A stretch of DNA of 17,975 nt from Leptolyngbya sp. SIO4C1. Lineage in GTDB: Bacteria; Cyanobacteriota; Cyanobacteriia; Phormidesmidales; Phormidesmidaceae. The position numbers and the translations under genes were made by a program. The notes below the pieces were generated by a model. That model was given only the letters and a program-made list of their open reading frames with translations. It was not told the origin of the DNA and did no database searches. Shown piece after piece: positions 5,444-13,193 of this stretch. Location of the stretch: positions 1 to 17,975 of the forward strand of contig JAAHIA010000042.1 in NCBI GenBank assembly GCA_010671975.1. Reading direction: 5' to 3'. Position 1 is the stretch's first letter, and each line of letters starts with the position of its first letter.

Positions 5444-6913
5444 TTAAAGCAGATGTGAAATCAGGCGATACAGCAGGCGAAACAGCAGCGCCAGCGCCGT
5501 CAGCAGCAATCCTGCTAGGCCGGCTAAGACCAGAATATTGCTTGCGATCGCGCCGCCTATTAGACCCACCAGCGCGCTGTGCAGCGGCCCAATCAGCAGT
5601 ACGGCTACCAGCGAACCAACGCCGATAATGACTAAGTCAATCCGCTCAATAATGCGCCGCGCCTGCAGCCAAATCAGGCCGGCTAGCAGCCCTAGCCAGA
5701 CGCCGCTGCCGACTAAGGTGGTGCCAAGCAGGCTGGCAATCGCGATCGCTAACAGCGCTGCTTCAGCCCCAGTAAAGGCGGCATTCCCTAGAAATTCTGG
5801 CAGCGGTCGGAGCAGCGACGCTTTGGGCGGCGGTGGGTTGCTAGGCAACAGACCCGGCTGCTGCAAGGGCCCTGGCTGAATTGGACCGGCTGTAGGCTGA
5901 CTGCCGGCCGGCTGGCTAGGCGGAGGACTGGGCTTACCCGGCTGAGGCTGTCGAACAGGGCCGGCAGCAGGCGTCTCTAAAGCCGTTAGCACGGCCTGAG
6001 CAGAGGGATAGCGGCGGCTAGGCGACTCTTCCAACATGCGATCTAGTACAGCCGCCAGCGATGCATCTCTCAGCGCTATGTGCGATCGCCAGCACCAGCG
6101 ATTGTGCTGGGCGTCAAACAGATCGGTAGGCGGCTTTCCGGTCAGCAGCTCAAGGCAGGTCACCGCTAGCGAATAGAGGTCTGATGACGGAGAGACCTGA
6201 GCCCCTCGCATCATTTCAGACGGCGCGTAGCCGGGCGTGTAGATACCGGTAGACTTGCCAGCTGTAGCCCCCGTCACGCGCTTGACAGCGCCAAAGTCTA
6301 GCAGGTAGAGCACCCCGTCGCGTCGCTTGATCAGGTTGGGCGGCTTGATATCGCGATGGATGCTGTCTTTGGAATGCACAAAATCTAAAATTTTTAGCGT
6401 TTCGACCAAGATAGAGCGAACCTCAGACTCCGGCAGGGCGCCTTTGCGCAGCATCAGCGCTTCTAGATTTTCGCCATCAATAAACTCTTGAACCAGGTAG
6501 AAAAACTCCTCCACCTGCTCTGACTGATAGCCCGGCACTTCCAGCGAAAAAAAAGCGTAGAGATCGGGAATTTGCGGATGGAGATTGCCTAGCCCGGCCA
6601 GCACTTCGGCCTCGCGATTGAAGAGACGCTGCGCCACCTGTAGCTGTTCTGCGCCCAGCTCGGTAGCCGGCTGAAACAGCTTCACCACGCAGGGACGCAG
6701 CCTCGGCATGTGGCGATCGCGCGCTAAAAACGTGGTGCCAAAACCGCCGCGCCCTAGCAGCTTTTCAGGCAGGTAGCGACCGCTGAGAATGAGCGGCATA
6801 CCGCAGGCGGTACAGTATTTTTGTGGAACAGTCTTGATGGCTGCACCATGCGCCAGATCTGCACAGAGGTTGAGCGGTTTCTTGCAGCTTGGGCGAGTGC
6901 AGTACAGTTGCAT
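5444..6913 (-). CDS. Hanks-type Ser/Thr protein kinase with N-terminal zinc ribbon and C-terminal membrane domain
   Basis: This 489-residue protein phosphorylates Ser/Thr residues of unknown targets. A four-Cys zinc ribbon (C5, C10, C34, C37) precedes the kinase domain (about 46-315). The catalytic set is complete: Gly loop GRGGFG (54-59), K78 in VVK, E101, HRDIKPPN (186-193), DFG (206-208) and APSE (230-233, the APE position), so it should be active. A proline-rich linker (about 315-372) leads to about four or five hydrophobic helices (about 381-485), which would put the kinase in the cytoplasm tethered to a membrane. Several cyanobacterial kinases share the zinc-ribbon-plus-kinase start. 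The start is ATG at 6913-6911, without a visible Shine-Dalgarno. It is followed after 14 bases by the PstS-like gene, so the two are likely co-transcribed and may form a sensor pair. Confidence 0.93.
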   Translation of the reverse strand: MQLYCTRPSCKKPLNLCADLAHGAAIKTVPQKYCTACGMPLILSGRYLPEKLLGRGGFGTTFLARDRHMPRLRPCVVKLFQPATELGAEQLQVAQRLFNREAEVLAGLGNLHPQIPDLYAFFSLEVPGYQSEQVEEFFYLVQEFIDGENLEALMLRKGALPESEVRSILVETLKILDFVHSKDSIHRDIKPPNLIKRRDGVLYLLDFGAVKRVTGATAGKSTGIYTPGYAPSEMMRGAQVSPSSDLYSLAVTCLELLTGKPPTDLFDAQHNRWCWRSHIALRDASLAAVLDRMLEESPSRRYPSAQAVLTALETPAAGPVRQPQPGKPSPPPSQPAGSQPTAGPIQPGPLQQPGLLPSNPPPPKASLLRPLPEFLGNAAFTGAEAALLAIAIASLLGTTLVGSGVWLGLLAGLIWLQARRIIERIDLVIIGVGSLVAVLLIGPLHSALVGLIGGAIASNILVLAGLAGLLLTALALLFRLLYRLISHLL

Positions 6914-6976
6914 GAGCGCGATCTGAACAAAAGGGCGTCGATCTGCGAATCGGAGAGCTACGCGAATGCACCCCAG

Positions 6977-8002
6977 CTAGGTGCTAAGCTTTGCGGAAGA
7001 ATCTACCGGGGGCTTTTCATCAGCGAGGCGCTCGCCAGCCGTGCCGTTTTTACGGCGATTTTCTTTACTCAATTGTATTTCCCGATTTGTAAATTGCGGT
7101 AAAATCTCGCGAGTGAAGGCCTCAGCAGCCGTTGAACGATAGCGATTGGGGTTAAAGATCACCGACAGCATGCGCTTGACCACCACCGAGTCAATCTTAG
7201 CCCGATGCAGAACGCCCATCTGCAGCTCTTTCTCAATCGCAGAGACAGAAACAAAGGCCACACCGAGCCCCGACTGCACCGCATTTTTGATTGCTTCAAT
7301 CGAGTTTAGCTCCATCTCAATCCGCAGCCGTCGCGTTTCGATGCCGCCGCGCGTCAGCACCTGATCGATCACCTTGCGAATGGTGGATTGAGAATCGAGC
7401 GAAATAAAGTGCAGCTTGTAGAGATCTTCGCGAGGAATCGCATCGCTGTTGGCCAGGGGATGAAATACCGGCATAATTAAGGCCAGCTCATCCTCCGCAT
7501 AGGGAATCACCTCTAGCGAATCCTGCAGCTCAGGCGGCACTTCGCCGCCGATGATGGCCAGATCAATCTGACCGTTGGCAACGCTCCAAGAAGTGCGCCG
7601 GGTAGAGTGCACGTGCAGCTGCACCGCCACGTCAGGGTAGCGCTGGCGAAACAGCCCAATCATGCGCGGCAGCAGGTAGGTACCCGTGGTTTGGCTGGCC
7701 CCCACAATCAGCGTGCCGCCCTGCAGATTCTGCAGATCTTCGATCGCTCGACAGGTTTCCTGACAGAGGCTGAGGATGCGATCGCCATACTCCAGCAGCA
7801 GATGTCCGGCTTCAGTCAGCTGAGCCCGCCGCCCGCCGCGATCAAATAGAGGCACGTCGAGCTGACGCTCTAGGTTCTGAACCTGTAGGCTCACAGCCGG
7901 CTGTGAGACATATAGGCTGTCTGCGGCTCGCTTAAAGCTACCCTCGGCTGCGATCGCTTTGAGAATCCGCAGTTGATCCAACGTGAACGGGAGATCAGAC
8001 AT
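6977..8002 (-). CDS. rbcR: LysR-family regulator of carbon-fixation genes (RbcR/Ycf30)
   Basis: This 341-residue activator has an N-terminal winged helix-turn-helix followed by a two-lobed effector domain. The start FTLDQLRILKAIAAEGSFKR (6-25) and the segments SLYVSQPAVSLQVQNLERQL and GGTLIVGASQTTGTYLLPR are almost letter for letter those of plastid Ycf30 and cyanobacterial RbcR, which control rbcLS and related carbon-fixation genes. CmpR and NdhR differ more at these places. A hydrophilic tail of about 30 residues (NRRKNGTAGERLADEK) extends past the conserved domain. The start is ATG at 8002-8000; a TTG at 8017 would add five residues (MGLNI). It lies 63 bases upstream of the kinase on the same strand and is divergent from hrcA across a 386-base region where self-regulatory sites would be expected. 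Confidence 0.92.
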   Translation of the reverse strand: MSDLPFTLDQLRILKAIAAEGSFKRAADSLYVSQPAVSLQVQNLERQLDVPLFDRGGRRAQLTEAGHLLLEYGDRILSLCQETCRAIEDLQNLQGGTLIVGASQTTGTYLLPRMIGLFRQRYPDVAVQLHVHSTRRTSWSVANGQIDLAIIGGEVPPELQDSLEVIPYAEDELALIMPVFHPLANSDAIPREDLYKLHFISLDSQSTIRKVIDQVLTRGGIETRRLRIEMELNSIEAIKNAVQSGLGVAFVSVSAIEKELQMGVLHRAKIDSVVVKRMLSVIFNPNRYRSTAAEAFTREILPQFTNREIQLSKENRRKNGTAGERLADEKPPVDSSAKLST

Positions 8003-8388
8003 AATATTTAGACCCAAAAGGCACCTATTTAAGATCGAACCGAAGTCGAACTGATAACAGTGCGTCGGTATTCTGCAAATTTACTTCTAAGTTACTCCTT
8101 TAAAGCGTCGGCTAATCAGCAGATAGCGCAGCGGCTTTATGAAGCGTCAACTGACTGAGGACTTTCTGAATTTACCAGGAATTGTCAGAATTGCCCTAAT
8201 TCACCTGCTTGACCCCCTGCTTGACTCACTGATTGGCCTAGGGAATGACCGGACTCAGCCCGCTGCTGGAGAGACCTGTCTCTATCCGGCAAAGCGCAGC
8301 GGATTGGCTAAAGTATCTGCTAAGGTAATTCCAAGCTTTAACATTTCCGGTTTCAAATCAACTTTATAGTCTAGAGCTGTATCCCCCC
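8003..8388. other. Divergent intergenic region between rbcR and hrcA
   Basis: I see no convincing gene in these 386 bases. A 76-codon plus-strand frame at 8139-8369 starts with ATG but lacks a ribosome-binding site and has no recognisable family. CCTGCTTGAC occurs twice at a 12-base interval (8204-8213 and 8216-8225). A TATAGT -10-like element lies at 8365-8370. The region should contain the rbcR and hrcA promoters. Confidence 0.5.
8365..8370 (+). promoter_or_regulatory. Possible -10 element upstream of hrcA
   Basis: TATAGT matches the TATAAT consensus at five of six bases and ends 18 bases before the hrcA ATG. No good -35 hexamer lies at the usual 16-18-base spacing, so it may rely on extended or activator-assisted recognition. 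Confidence 0.25.
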
Positions 8389-9462
8389 ATGGAGAACTTG
8401 GTGAAACTGAGTGCTCGGCAGCAGAAGGTCCTGCGAGCCACCGTACGCCACTACGTTGCGACGGCAGAACCAGTAGGCTCCAAAGCACTTGTTAACAGCT
8501 ACAATCTCAAAGTTAGCCCCGCCACCATTCGCAACGTCATGGGGGTCTTAGAGCGCTCCGGCCTGCTCTACCAGCCGCACACCTCGGCCGGTCGAGTTCC
8601 TTCTGATTCAGGCTATCGCATCTATGTAGATGAGCTGGTGCAGCCGTCTAAGCCGATTGCCCGTCAGATCGATCAGGTGCTGACTCATCGCCTCGACTGG
8701 GAGGGCTGCAGCTTAGAGGCACTGCTGCGCGAGGCGGCGCAGGTTTTGGCACGCTTGAGCGGCTATATTGCACTGGTGACGCTGCCGACTGCTGAATCAG
8801 CCAAGCTGCGACATCTGCAGCTGGTGCGGGTGGATGAGAATCAAATTTTGCTGGTCGTGCTTTTAGACTCCTACCGCACCGAGTCGGTGATCATTCAGTT
8901 TCCGCAAATAGCAGAGACAGCCTCTTCTAGCCGCGCTGCGCTCGATCGAGAGCTGCAAATTCTGTCTAACTTTTTGACCGAGCAGCTGCGAGACCAGCCG
9001 CTTTCTGCCATCGCCGCGCTCAGCTGGAGCGAGCTCGATCAGGTTTTTCAACAGTACATTGAGACGCTGCAGACCGCTATTCAAGCGCTGGCCCAGCGGC
9101 AGCAGGGCACTCAGGCTCAAATTTTAATTAGCGGCCTAGCCGATGCGCTGAGTCAGCCAGAATTTTCTGAGCGGCAGCAGATTCAAAATTTGGTTTCACT
9201 GCTTGAGGATGGCAAAGAGCAGCTGTGGCCGCTGATCTTTCAGAGTGACAACAGCGCTCGCCTGCAGGTGTGGATTGGCTCAGAAAATCCGATTGAGCCG
9301 ATGCAGACCTGCGCGCTGATTTCATCGGTCTATACTAAAAATTCAGCGCCGCTCGGCAGCGTCGGCATCTTGGGCCCCACTCGCATGCTCTATGAAAATG
9401 CGATCGCAGCGGTAGAAGCCGCCGCTGACTATCTCTCAGGCGCAATCACACAGGCCGCCTAG
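8389..9462 (+). CDS. hrcA: Heat-inducible transcription repressor HrcA
   Basis: This 357-residue repressor binds CIRCE operators of groEL-type heat-shock operons and is kept active by the GroE chaperonin. The N-terminal winged helix (about 7-75) includes LSARQQKVLRATVRHYVATA, GSKAL, SPATIRNVMGVLE and the diagnostic HTSAGRVPSDSGYRIYVD stretch (about 64-81). The central GAF-like part contains LVTLP and LRHLQLVRVDENQILLVV, and the C-terminal part contains the VGILGPTRMLYENAIAAVE motif. The start is ATG at 8389. The first ten codons overlap a degenerate CIRCE-like inverted repeat, which would allow autoregulation. The last 17 bases overlap the opposing rhomboid gene. The family's usual length is 340-360 residues, so the gene looks intact. 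Confidence 0.96.
   Translation: MENLVKLSARQQKVLRATVRHYVATAEPVGSKALVNSYNLKVSPATIRNVMGVLERSGLLYQPHTSAGRVPSDSGYRIYVDELVQPSKPIARQIDQVLTHRLDWEGCSLEALLREAAQVLARLSGYIALVTLPTAESAKLRHLQLVRVDENQILLVVLLDSYRTESVIIQFPQIAETASSSRAALDRELQILSNFLTEQLRDQPLSAIAALSWSELDQVFQQYIETLQTAIQALAQRQQGTQAQILISGLADALSQPEFSERQQIQNLVSLLEDGKEQLWPLIFQSDNSARLQVWIGSENPIEPMQTCALISSVYTKNSAPLGSVGILGPTRMLYENAIAAVEAAADYLSGAITQAA
8391..8417. promoter_or_regulatory. Degenerate CIRCE-like element over the hrcA start
   Basis: GGAGAACTT-N9-GAGTGCTCG compared with consensus TTAGCACTC-N9-GAGTGCTAA matches 5 of 9 in the left half and 7 of 9 in the right, with the correct 9-base spacer. The right half is constrained by coding for Ser-Ala-Arg, so it may be coincidence. 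Confidence 0.25.
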
Positions 9463-10030
9463 GCGATCGATCGGCCAGCAGCCGCGCCGCGATCGCCCCG
9501 CCGATAAAGCCAAACAGGTGACCTTCCCAAGAGATGCCGGGCTGCCCAGGTAAGACGCCCCAAAAGATGCTGCCATAGAAAAAGATCACCAGCACCGATA
9601 GCGAAATGGCCGCCAGGCTGCGCTCGAAATAGCCGCGCATCAGCAAGAAGCCGGCATAGCCAAAGATCAGGCCGCTAGCACCAATGTGCAAAGAGCCCGG
9701 TGACCCAACGAGCCAGGTCATCCCACCTGAGACCAGCGCACACAGCACCGTGACAATCACCCAGTCGCTCAGCGCGCGCACCATCACCAGCCAGCCCAGC
9801 GTCACTAAGGGCACCGTATTGGTCAGCAAATGCTCAAAATCGCCGTGTAGGAAAGGCGCAAACAGGATACCGCGCAGGCCAATCAGCTGCCGAGGAATGA
9901 TGCCGTACCGATCGAGGCCGCCTGCTAGGAACCAGTCAAAAATTTCGACGCCCCACAGCAGCGCAACAAACAGGCCCAGTAGGGCAGCCTGAGTTTTAAC
10001 TTCGGCTAAAAAAGACCGTTCAGAGGACAT
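9446..10030 (-). CDS. Rhomboid-family intramembrane serine protease
   Basis: This 194-residue, roughly six-helix membrane protein is about the size of a minimal bacterial rhomboid core. The catalytic serine is S119 in GASG (117-120), and the catalytic histidine is H171 in WEGHLFGF. Helix 2 carries the HxxxxHxxxN pattern in LHGDFEHLLTN (H62, H67, N71), which supports the oxyanion site. All key residues are present, so it should be active; substrates are unknown. The start is ATG at 10030-10028. Its 3' end overlaps that of hrcA by 17 bases on the opposite strand, and it is divergent from the DUF4126 gene across 117 bases. Confidence 0.92.
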   Translation of the reverse strand: MSSERSFLAEVKTQAALLGLFVALLWGVEIFDWFLAGGLDRYGIIPRQLIGLRGILFAPFLHGDFEHLLTNTVPLVTLGWLVMVRALSDWVIVTVLCALVSGGMTWLVGSPGSLHIGASGLIFGYAGFLLMRGYFERSLAAISLSVLVIFFYGSIFWGVLPGQPGISWEGHLFGFIGGAIAARLLADRSPRRPV

Positions 10031-10147
10031 GACTTCAAACGCTGGAGCAGCCTAAACTAGAAGAGTAACGTCTCAACCGCTGCGCTAATAGCGGCAGCCT
10101 GAGCGCGGGTGCGCCTCGCTTCGTAACAAATTTTCAGCAGGCAATCG

Positions 10148-10723
10148 GTGCTTATCACTGAACTACTGGCAGTGCTTTCAATTTCAGCGGCAACCGGGCT
10201 GCGGCTGGCGCTGCCGCTGCTGCTGATTGGGCTGCTGTCAGGAGACAGCCTGTGGTCAAACGTTCCTATTCTGGCGCAAATTCCACAAACTGTCCTAGCT
10301 GGGGTGCTGGTGGTCTGGTCGCTGCTCGAGCTAGTGGTCTCTAAAGATCGGCTCAGCCGCCGCGCCCTGCAAAGCGTCGAGCTGTTTTTTAGTCCGTTTG
10401 TCGGCACCATCGCCGGCATTGCGATTGCCCGTTTTGTGGGGATTGACCAAGGCTGGCTGATCACGCTCTCGGGGCTAGTGAGCGGGCTGATTGCGCTTGT
10501 GATTCAGCTGGTGCAGGTGGGCTGGCTCTATCGGCTTAACAGTCCACCGATTTGGGCTATTTTCGTCGAAGACTTTCTCTGCGTCTGCCTGGTGCTGTTT
10601 GCCTTTGATGCACCCACCGAAGGCGGTCTGATTGCCTTGCTGCTGCTGTGGATAGCTCTGCGCGCCTCAACCACCTGGCGCCGCTGGCGGAAAAGTCGTC
10701 ACAGCTGGAAGCAGCGTCCCTAG
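10148..10723 (+). CDS. DUF4126 family membrane protein
   Basis: This 191-residue protein has about five or six hydrophobic segments. The opening LAVLSISAATGLRLALPLLL (8-27) and the following LEL..KDRLSR loop fit DUF4126, a small membrane family of unknown function in which this Gly-Leu-Arg motif is conserved. The C-terminus is strongly basic (WRRWRKSRHSWKQRP). GTG at 10148 is the start in this frame, preceded six bases earlier by CAGCAGG, a fair ribosome-binding site. Its stop (TAG, 10721-10723) interlocks with the hemH stop on the other strand. No function can be assigned. Confidence 0.75.
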   Translation: MLITELLAVLSISAATGLRLALPLLLIGLLSGDSLWSNVPILAQIPQTVLAGVLVVWSLLELVVSKDRLSRRALQSVELFFSPFVGTIAGIAIARFVGIDQGWLITLSGLVSGLIALVIQLVQVGWLYRLNSPPIWAIFVEDFLCVCLVLFAFDAPTEGGLIALLLLWIALRASTTWRRWRKSRHSWKQRP

Positions 10724-11883
10724 AGCAGCCCGACTAGGTGCAGCGGTCCGCGTCCGCTGACCAGCTCTAGCAGCAGCGCCAAGAAGCCTACCATCGCCAG
10801 TCGGCCGTTCCAAACTTCTGCAAACGGCGTCAGTCCCCAAGCGGACTTATCTTGCGGATAGATCCGCACCCGCTTCTCGGGCTGCACCACGTCTGAAAAC
10901 AGCTTGCGAGGCGACTCTAGCGCCTCTACCACCATATCGGCCATGTCGGCGACAAAGCCAGGGTGCGTGTTGAGCGCAGGCACCCGATGAAAGCCTTCAA
11001 TGCCAGCCTCTTCCGCCAGCTCGCGATATTCAATGTCAATCTCTTGCAGCGTCTCGATATGCTCAGAGACAAAGCTAATCGGCACGACCACCAGGTCGCT
11101 CACGCCCTGCTCGCCCAGCTGAGCGATCGCATCTTCGGTGTAGGGCTGTAGCCATTCTACCGGCCCGACCCGGCTCTGATAGGCCAGCGTGTAGTCGTTG
11201 GGACGATTGAGCTGCTGCATAATCAGCTCGACGCAGTGCTCAATCTCCCGCTGATAGGGATCGCCAGCCTCTTCGACATAGCTCACTGGCACGCCGTGGG
11301 CGCTGAAAAAGACGTGGGCCGCCTCCGGATTTGGCAGCTGGTCTAGCTCTTGAGCAATCAGATCGGCCATTGCCCGCACGTAGCCGCTACGGTTGTACCA
11401 GGAGGGAATGACCGTGTAGTTGATTCGATTTAATGAAGGATCTTCGAGCCACAGTCGCTCTAGTAGCCGAAAGCTAGAACCGCTAGTGCTGATGGAAAAC
11501 TGAGGATACAGCGGCAGGATAACCAGATTCTCGATACCGTCGCGCTTGATTTGGGCAACGGCCTCCTCGGTGAAGGGATACCAGTAGCGCATGCCAACAT
11601 AGATCTGCGAATCTTGCCCGCGCGCCTGCAGCTGGTCCTGTAGCGCTTCAGCCTGCTCTTCCGTAATTTGGCGCAGCGGCGAGCCTCCGCCAATCTGCTG
11701 ATAGTTTTCCTGCGACTGCTGCGCACGGCTGTTGGAAATCAGCCAGGCCAGCGGCTTTTGCAACCAAGGAAAGGGGAGTCGAATAATCTCAGGGTCGGAG
11801 AAAAGGTTGAACAAAAAGGGACGCACGTCCTCAATTTGCTCTGGCCCTCCCAAATTCAGTAGCAAAACCCCAGTACGACCCAT
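10720..11883 (-). CDS. hemH: Ferrochelatase with C-terminal chlorophyll-a/b-binding-like segment
   Basis: This 387-residue enzyme inserts Fe2+ into protoporphyrin IX to make haem, the branch opposite chlorophyll synthesis. The N-terminal motif GVLLLNLGGPEQIEDVRPFL (5-24) and the catalytic pair H196 (in FFSAHGVP) and E277 (in SEHIETL), 81 residues apart, match the H183/E264 pair of the Bacillus enzyme. The C-terminal extension carries a CAB/HLIP-like helix: E356, N359 and R361 in FAEVWNGRLAMVGFLALLLE follow the ExxNxRxAM chlorophyll-binding pattern, which is typical of cyanobacterial and plastid ferrochelatases. The start is ATG at 11883-11881. The gene is divergent from the recombinase gene and its stop overlaps the DUF4126 stop by the tetranucleotide CTAG. 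Confidence 0.97.
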   Translation of the reverse strand: MGRTGVLLLNLGGPEQIEDVRPFLFNLFSDPEIIRLPFPWLQKPLAWLISNSRAQQSQENYQQIGGGSPLRQITEEQAEALQDQLQARGQDSQIYVGMRYWYPFTEEAVAQIKRDGIENLVILPLYPQFSISTSGSSFRLLERLWLEDPSLNRINYTVIPSWYNRSGYVRAMADLIAQELDQLPNPEAAHVFFSAHGVPVSYVEEAGDPYQREIEHCVELIMQQLNRPNDYTLAYQSRVGPVEWLQPYTEDAIAQLGEQGVSDLVVVPISFVSEHIETLQEIDIEYRELAEEAGIEGFHRVPALNTHPGFVADMADMVVEALESPRKLFSDVVQPEKRVRIYPQDKSAWGLTPFAEVWNGRLAMVGFLALLLELVSGRGPLHLVGLL

Positions 11884-11980
11884 AACTAATCTTTGTATCC
11901 TAATGGTTAAGTTTTAATCATCTTTGCTTATCGTAACAACTAACTCCCCTGAAAGACAGATTCGATTTAACCATTTCTTC

Positions 11981-13159
11981 ATGACCTCGCAGCCGTCCGC
12001 TTCCCATTCTCTAGATGCGGCTCTAGAGAAGGTAAATCAGCGCCTCAAGGCAGCCCAGCTCGGATTGACCATCGAGCGGCGCGGCGAAAAGCTAAACCTG
12101 CGCGGCACCTTGCCACCCCGCCCTCAGAGCCCGCGACTCAAGTCCTATCAGCAGCGCATTCCGCTGGGGCTACCCGCCACAAAGGCGGGGCTCAAGCAAA
12201 TTGAGCAAACCGCCAAAGTGGTCGCAGCCAGCCTGATTCAAAAGACGTTTGACTGGCGCGACTATTTGGGACCGAGCGCGGGCCTCAGACGGGCCGGTGC
12301 CAGCCTATCTGAGACTATTGAGGCATTTGAGCAGCATTTCTTTACAGAACGCGCGCCGCTAACGCGGGCCGACTCGCTCAAGACAACTTGGGAAAAATCC
12401 TATGCGCCCTATCTGCGTAAGCTGCAGCAGATGGCTGAGCATCACGCCCAGTACAGCCTGAGTGAAGCTATCTATGCAGCCGTTCAAAGTACGCGAGCCA
12501 ACTCGCGCAGCCGCCAGGTGTGCTGCACCGCGCTGGCGGCCTTTGCCGACTTCATGCAGCTAGACCTGCCGATTGAGCTCAAGACCTACTGGGGCCGCTA
12601 TGGCAGCAGCCGCACTCAGGCGCGCCAGCTGCCGTCTGACGAGCAGATTGTCGCCGTTTACGATCAGCTGCAAAATCCTCACTGGCGATTTGTTTACGGG
12701 GTGATGGCGACCTACGGTCTGCGCAACCACGAGGTATTTTTCTGCGACTATGCGCGGCTGTCCCAGCCAGACGGGGTCATTGAAGTTTTAGAGACCACGA
12801 AAACTGGCAGCCACGCGGTCTGGCCCTTCTATCCCGAGTGGGTTGAGCGATTTCAGCTCCCGCAGCTGTCTCTGCCAAACATTCAAACCGATTTAACCCG
12901 AACAACGCTGCAGCGCATTGGTCAGCAGGTGACCACGCAGTTTAGGCGCTATGACATTCCCTTTTCGCCCTACGACCTGCGTCACGCCTGGGCCGTGCGC
13001 ACCATTCTGCTAGGCCTTCCAGACACCGTAGCGGCGCGCATGATGGGCCACTCAGTACAGGTTCACAACCGCACCTATCACCGCTGGATTACCCACCGCG
13101 ACCAGCAAGCAGCGGTGCAGGCGGCCCTCAGCCGCAACCAGCAGCAGGCGCCTCTATAG
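11981..13159 (+). CDS. Tyrosine-type site-specific recombinase/integrase
   Basis: This 392-residue protein has an N-terminal Arm/core-binding part (about 75-190) and a C-terminal catalytic domain (about 215-392). Catalytic residues visible are R248 (YGLRNHE), K274 (TTKTG), R334 (YDLRHAW), H357 (MMGHS) and nucleophile Y366 (NRTYHRW), nine residues after H357 as in XerD. The usual first histidine of the HxxR box is Y331, a substitution also found in some phage integrases. The start is ATG at 11981; a TTG at 11924 would add 19 residues of non-conserved sequence. No att-like repeats, tRNA target or excisionase lies beside it, and it sits between hemH and fabG, so it looks like a resident chromosomal recombinase rather than part of an active island. 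Its target is unknown. Confidence 0.9.
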   Translation: MTSQPSASHSLDAALEKVNQRLKAAQLGLTIERRGEKLNLRGTLPPRPQSPRLKSYQQRIPLGLPATKAGLKQIEQTAKVVAASLIQKTFDWRDYLGPSAGLRRAGASLSETIEAFEQHFFTERAPLTRADSLKTTWEKSYAPYLRKLQQMAEHHAQYSLSEAIYAAVQSTRANSRSRQVCCTALAAFADFMQLDLPIELKTYWGRYGSSRTQARQLPSDEQIVAVYDQLQNPHWRFVYGVMATYGLRNHEVFFCDYARLSQPDGVIEVLETTKTGSHAVWPFYPEWVERFQLPQLSLPNIQTDLTRTTLQRIGQQVTTQFRRYDIPFSPYDLRHAWAVRTILLGLPDTVAARMMGHSVQVHNRTYHRWITHRDQQAAVQAALSRNQQQAPL

Positions 13160-13193
13160 CAGGGGCTATGTCAAGTGCTATGTCAACAGGGGG

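Noticed and set aside
5538..5879. 113-codon frame opposite the kinase membrane domain
   Set aside because: It is antisense to a clear hydrophobic domain in a GC-rich gene, and its Ser/Pro/Arg-rich composition is that of a shadow frame.
8139..8369. 76-codon plus-strand frame in the rbcR-hrcA gap
   Set aside because: It has an ATG but no Shine-Dalgarno, no recognisable domain, and ends just before the hrcA promoter-like element.
10057..10464. 135-codon minus-strand frame opposite the DUF4126 gene
   Set aside because: Its Ser/Thr/Arg-rich composition is the usual shadow of a hydrophobic gene, and the plus-strand frame has better protein character.
11884..13193. Genomic island boundary around the recombinase
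   Set aside because: There are no flanking direct repeats, tRNA gene or composition break, and the flanking genes are core functions.
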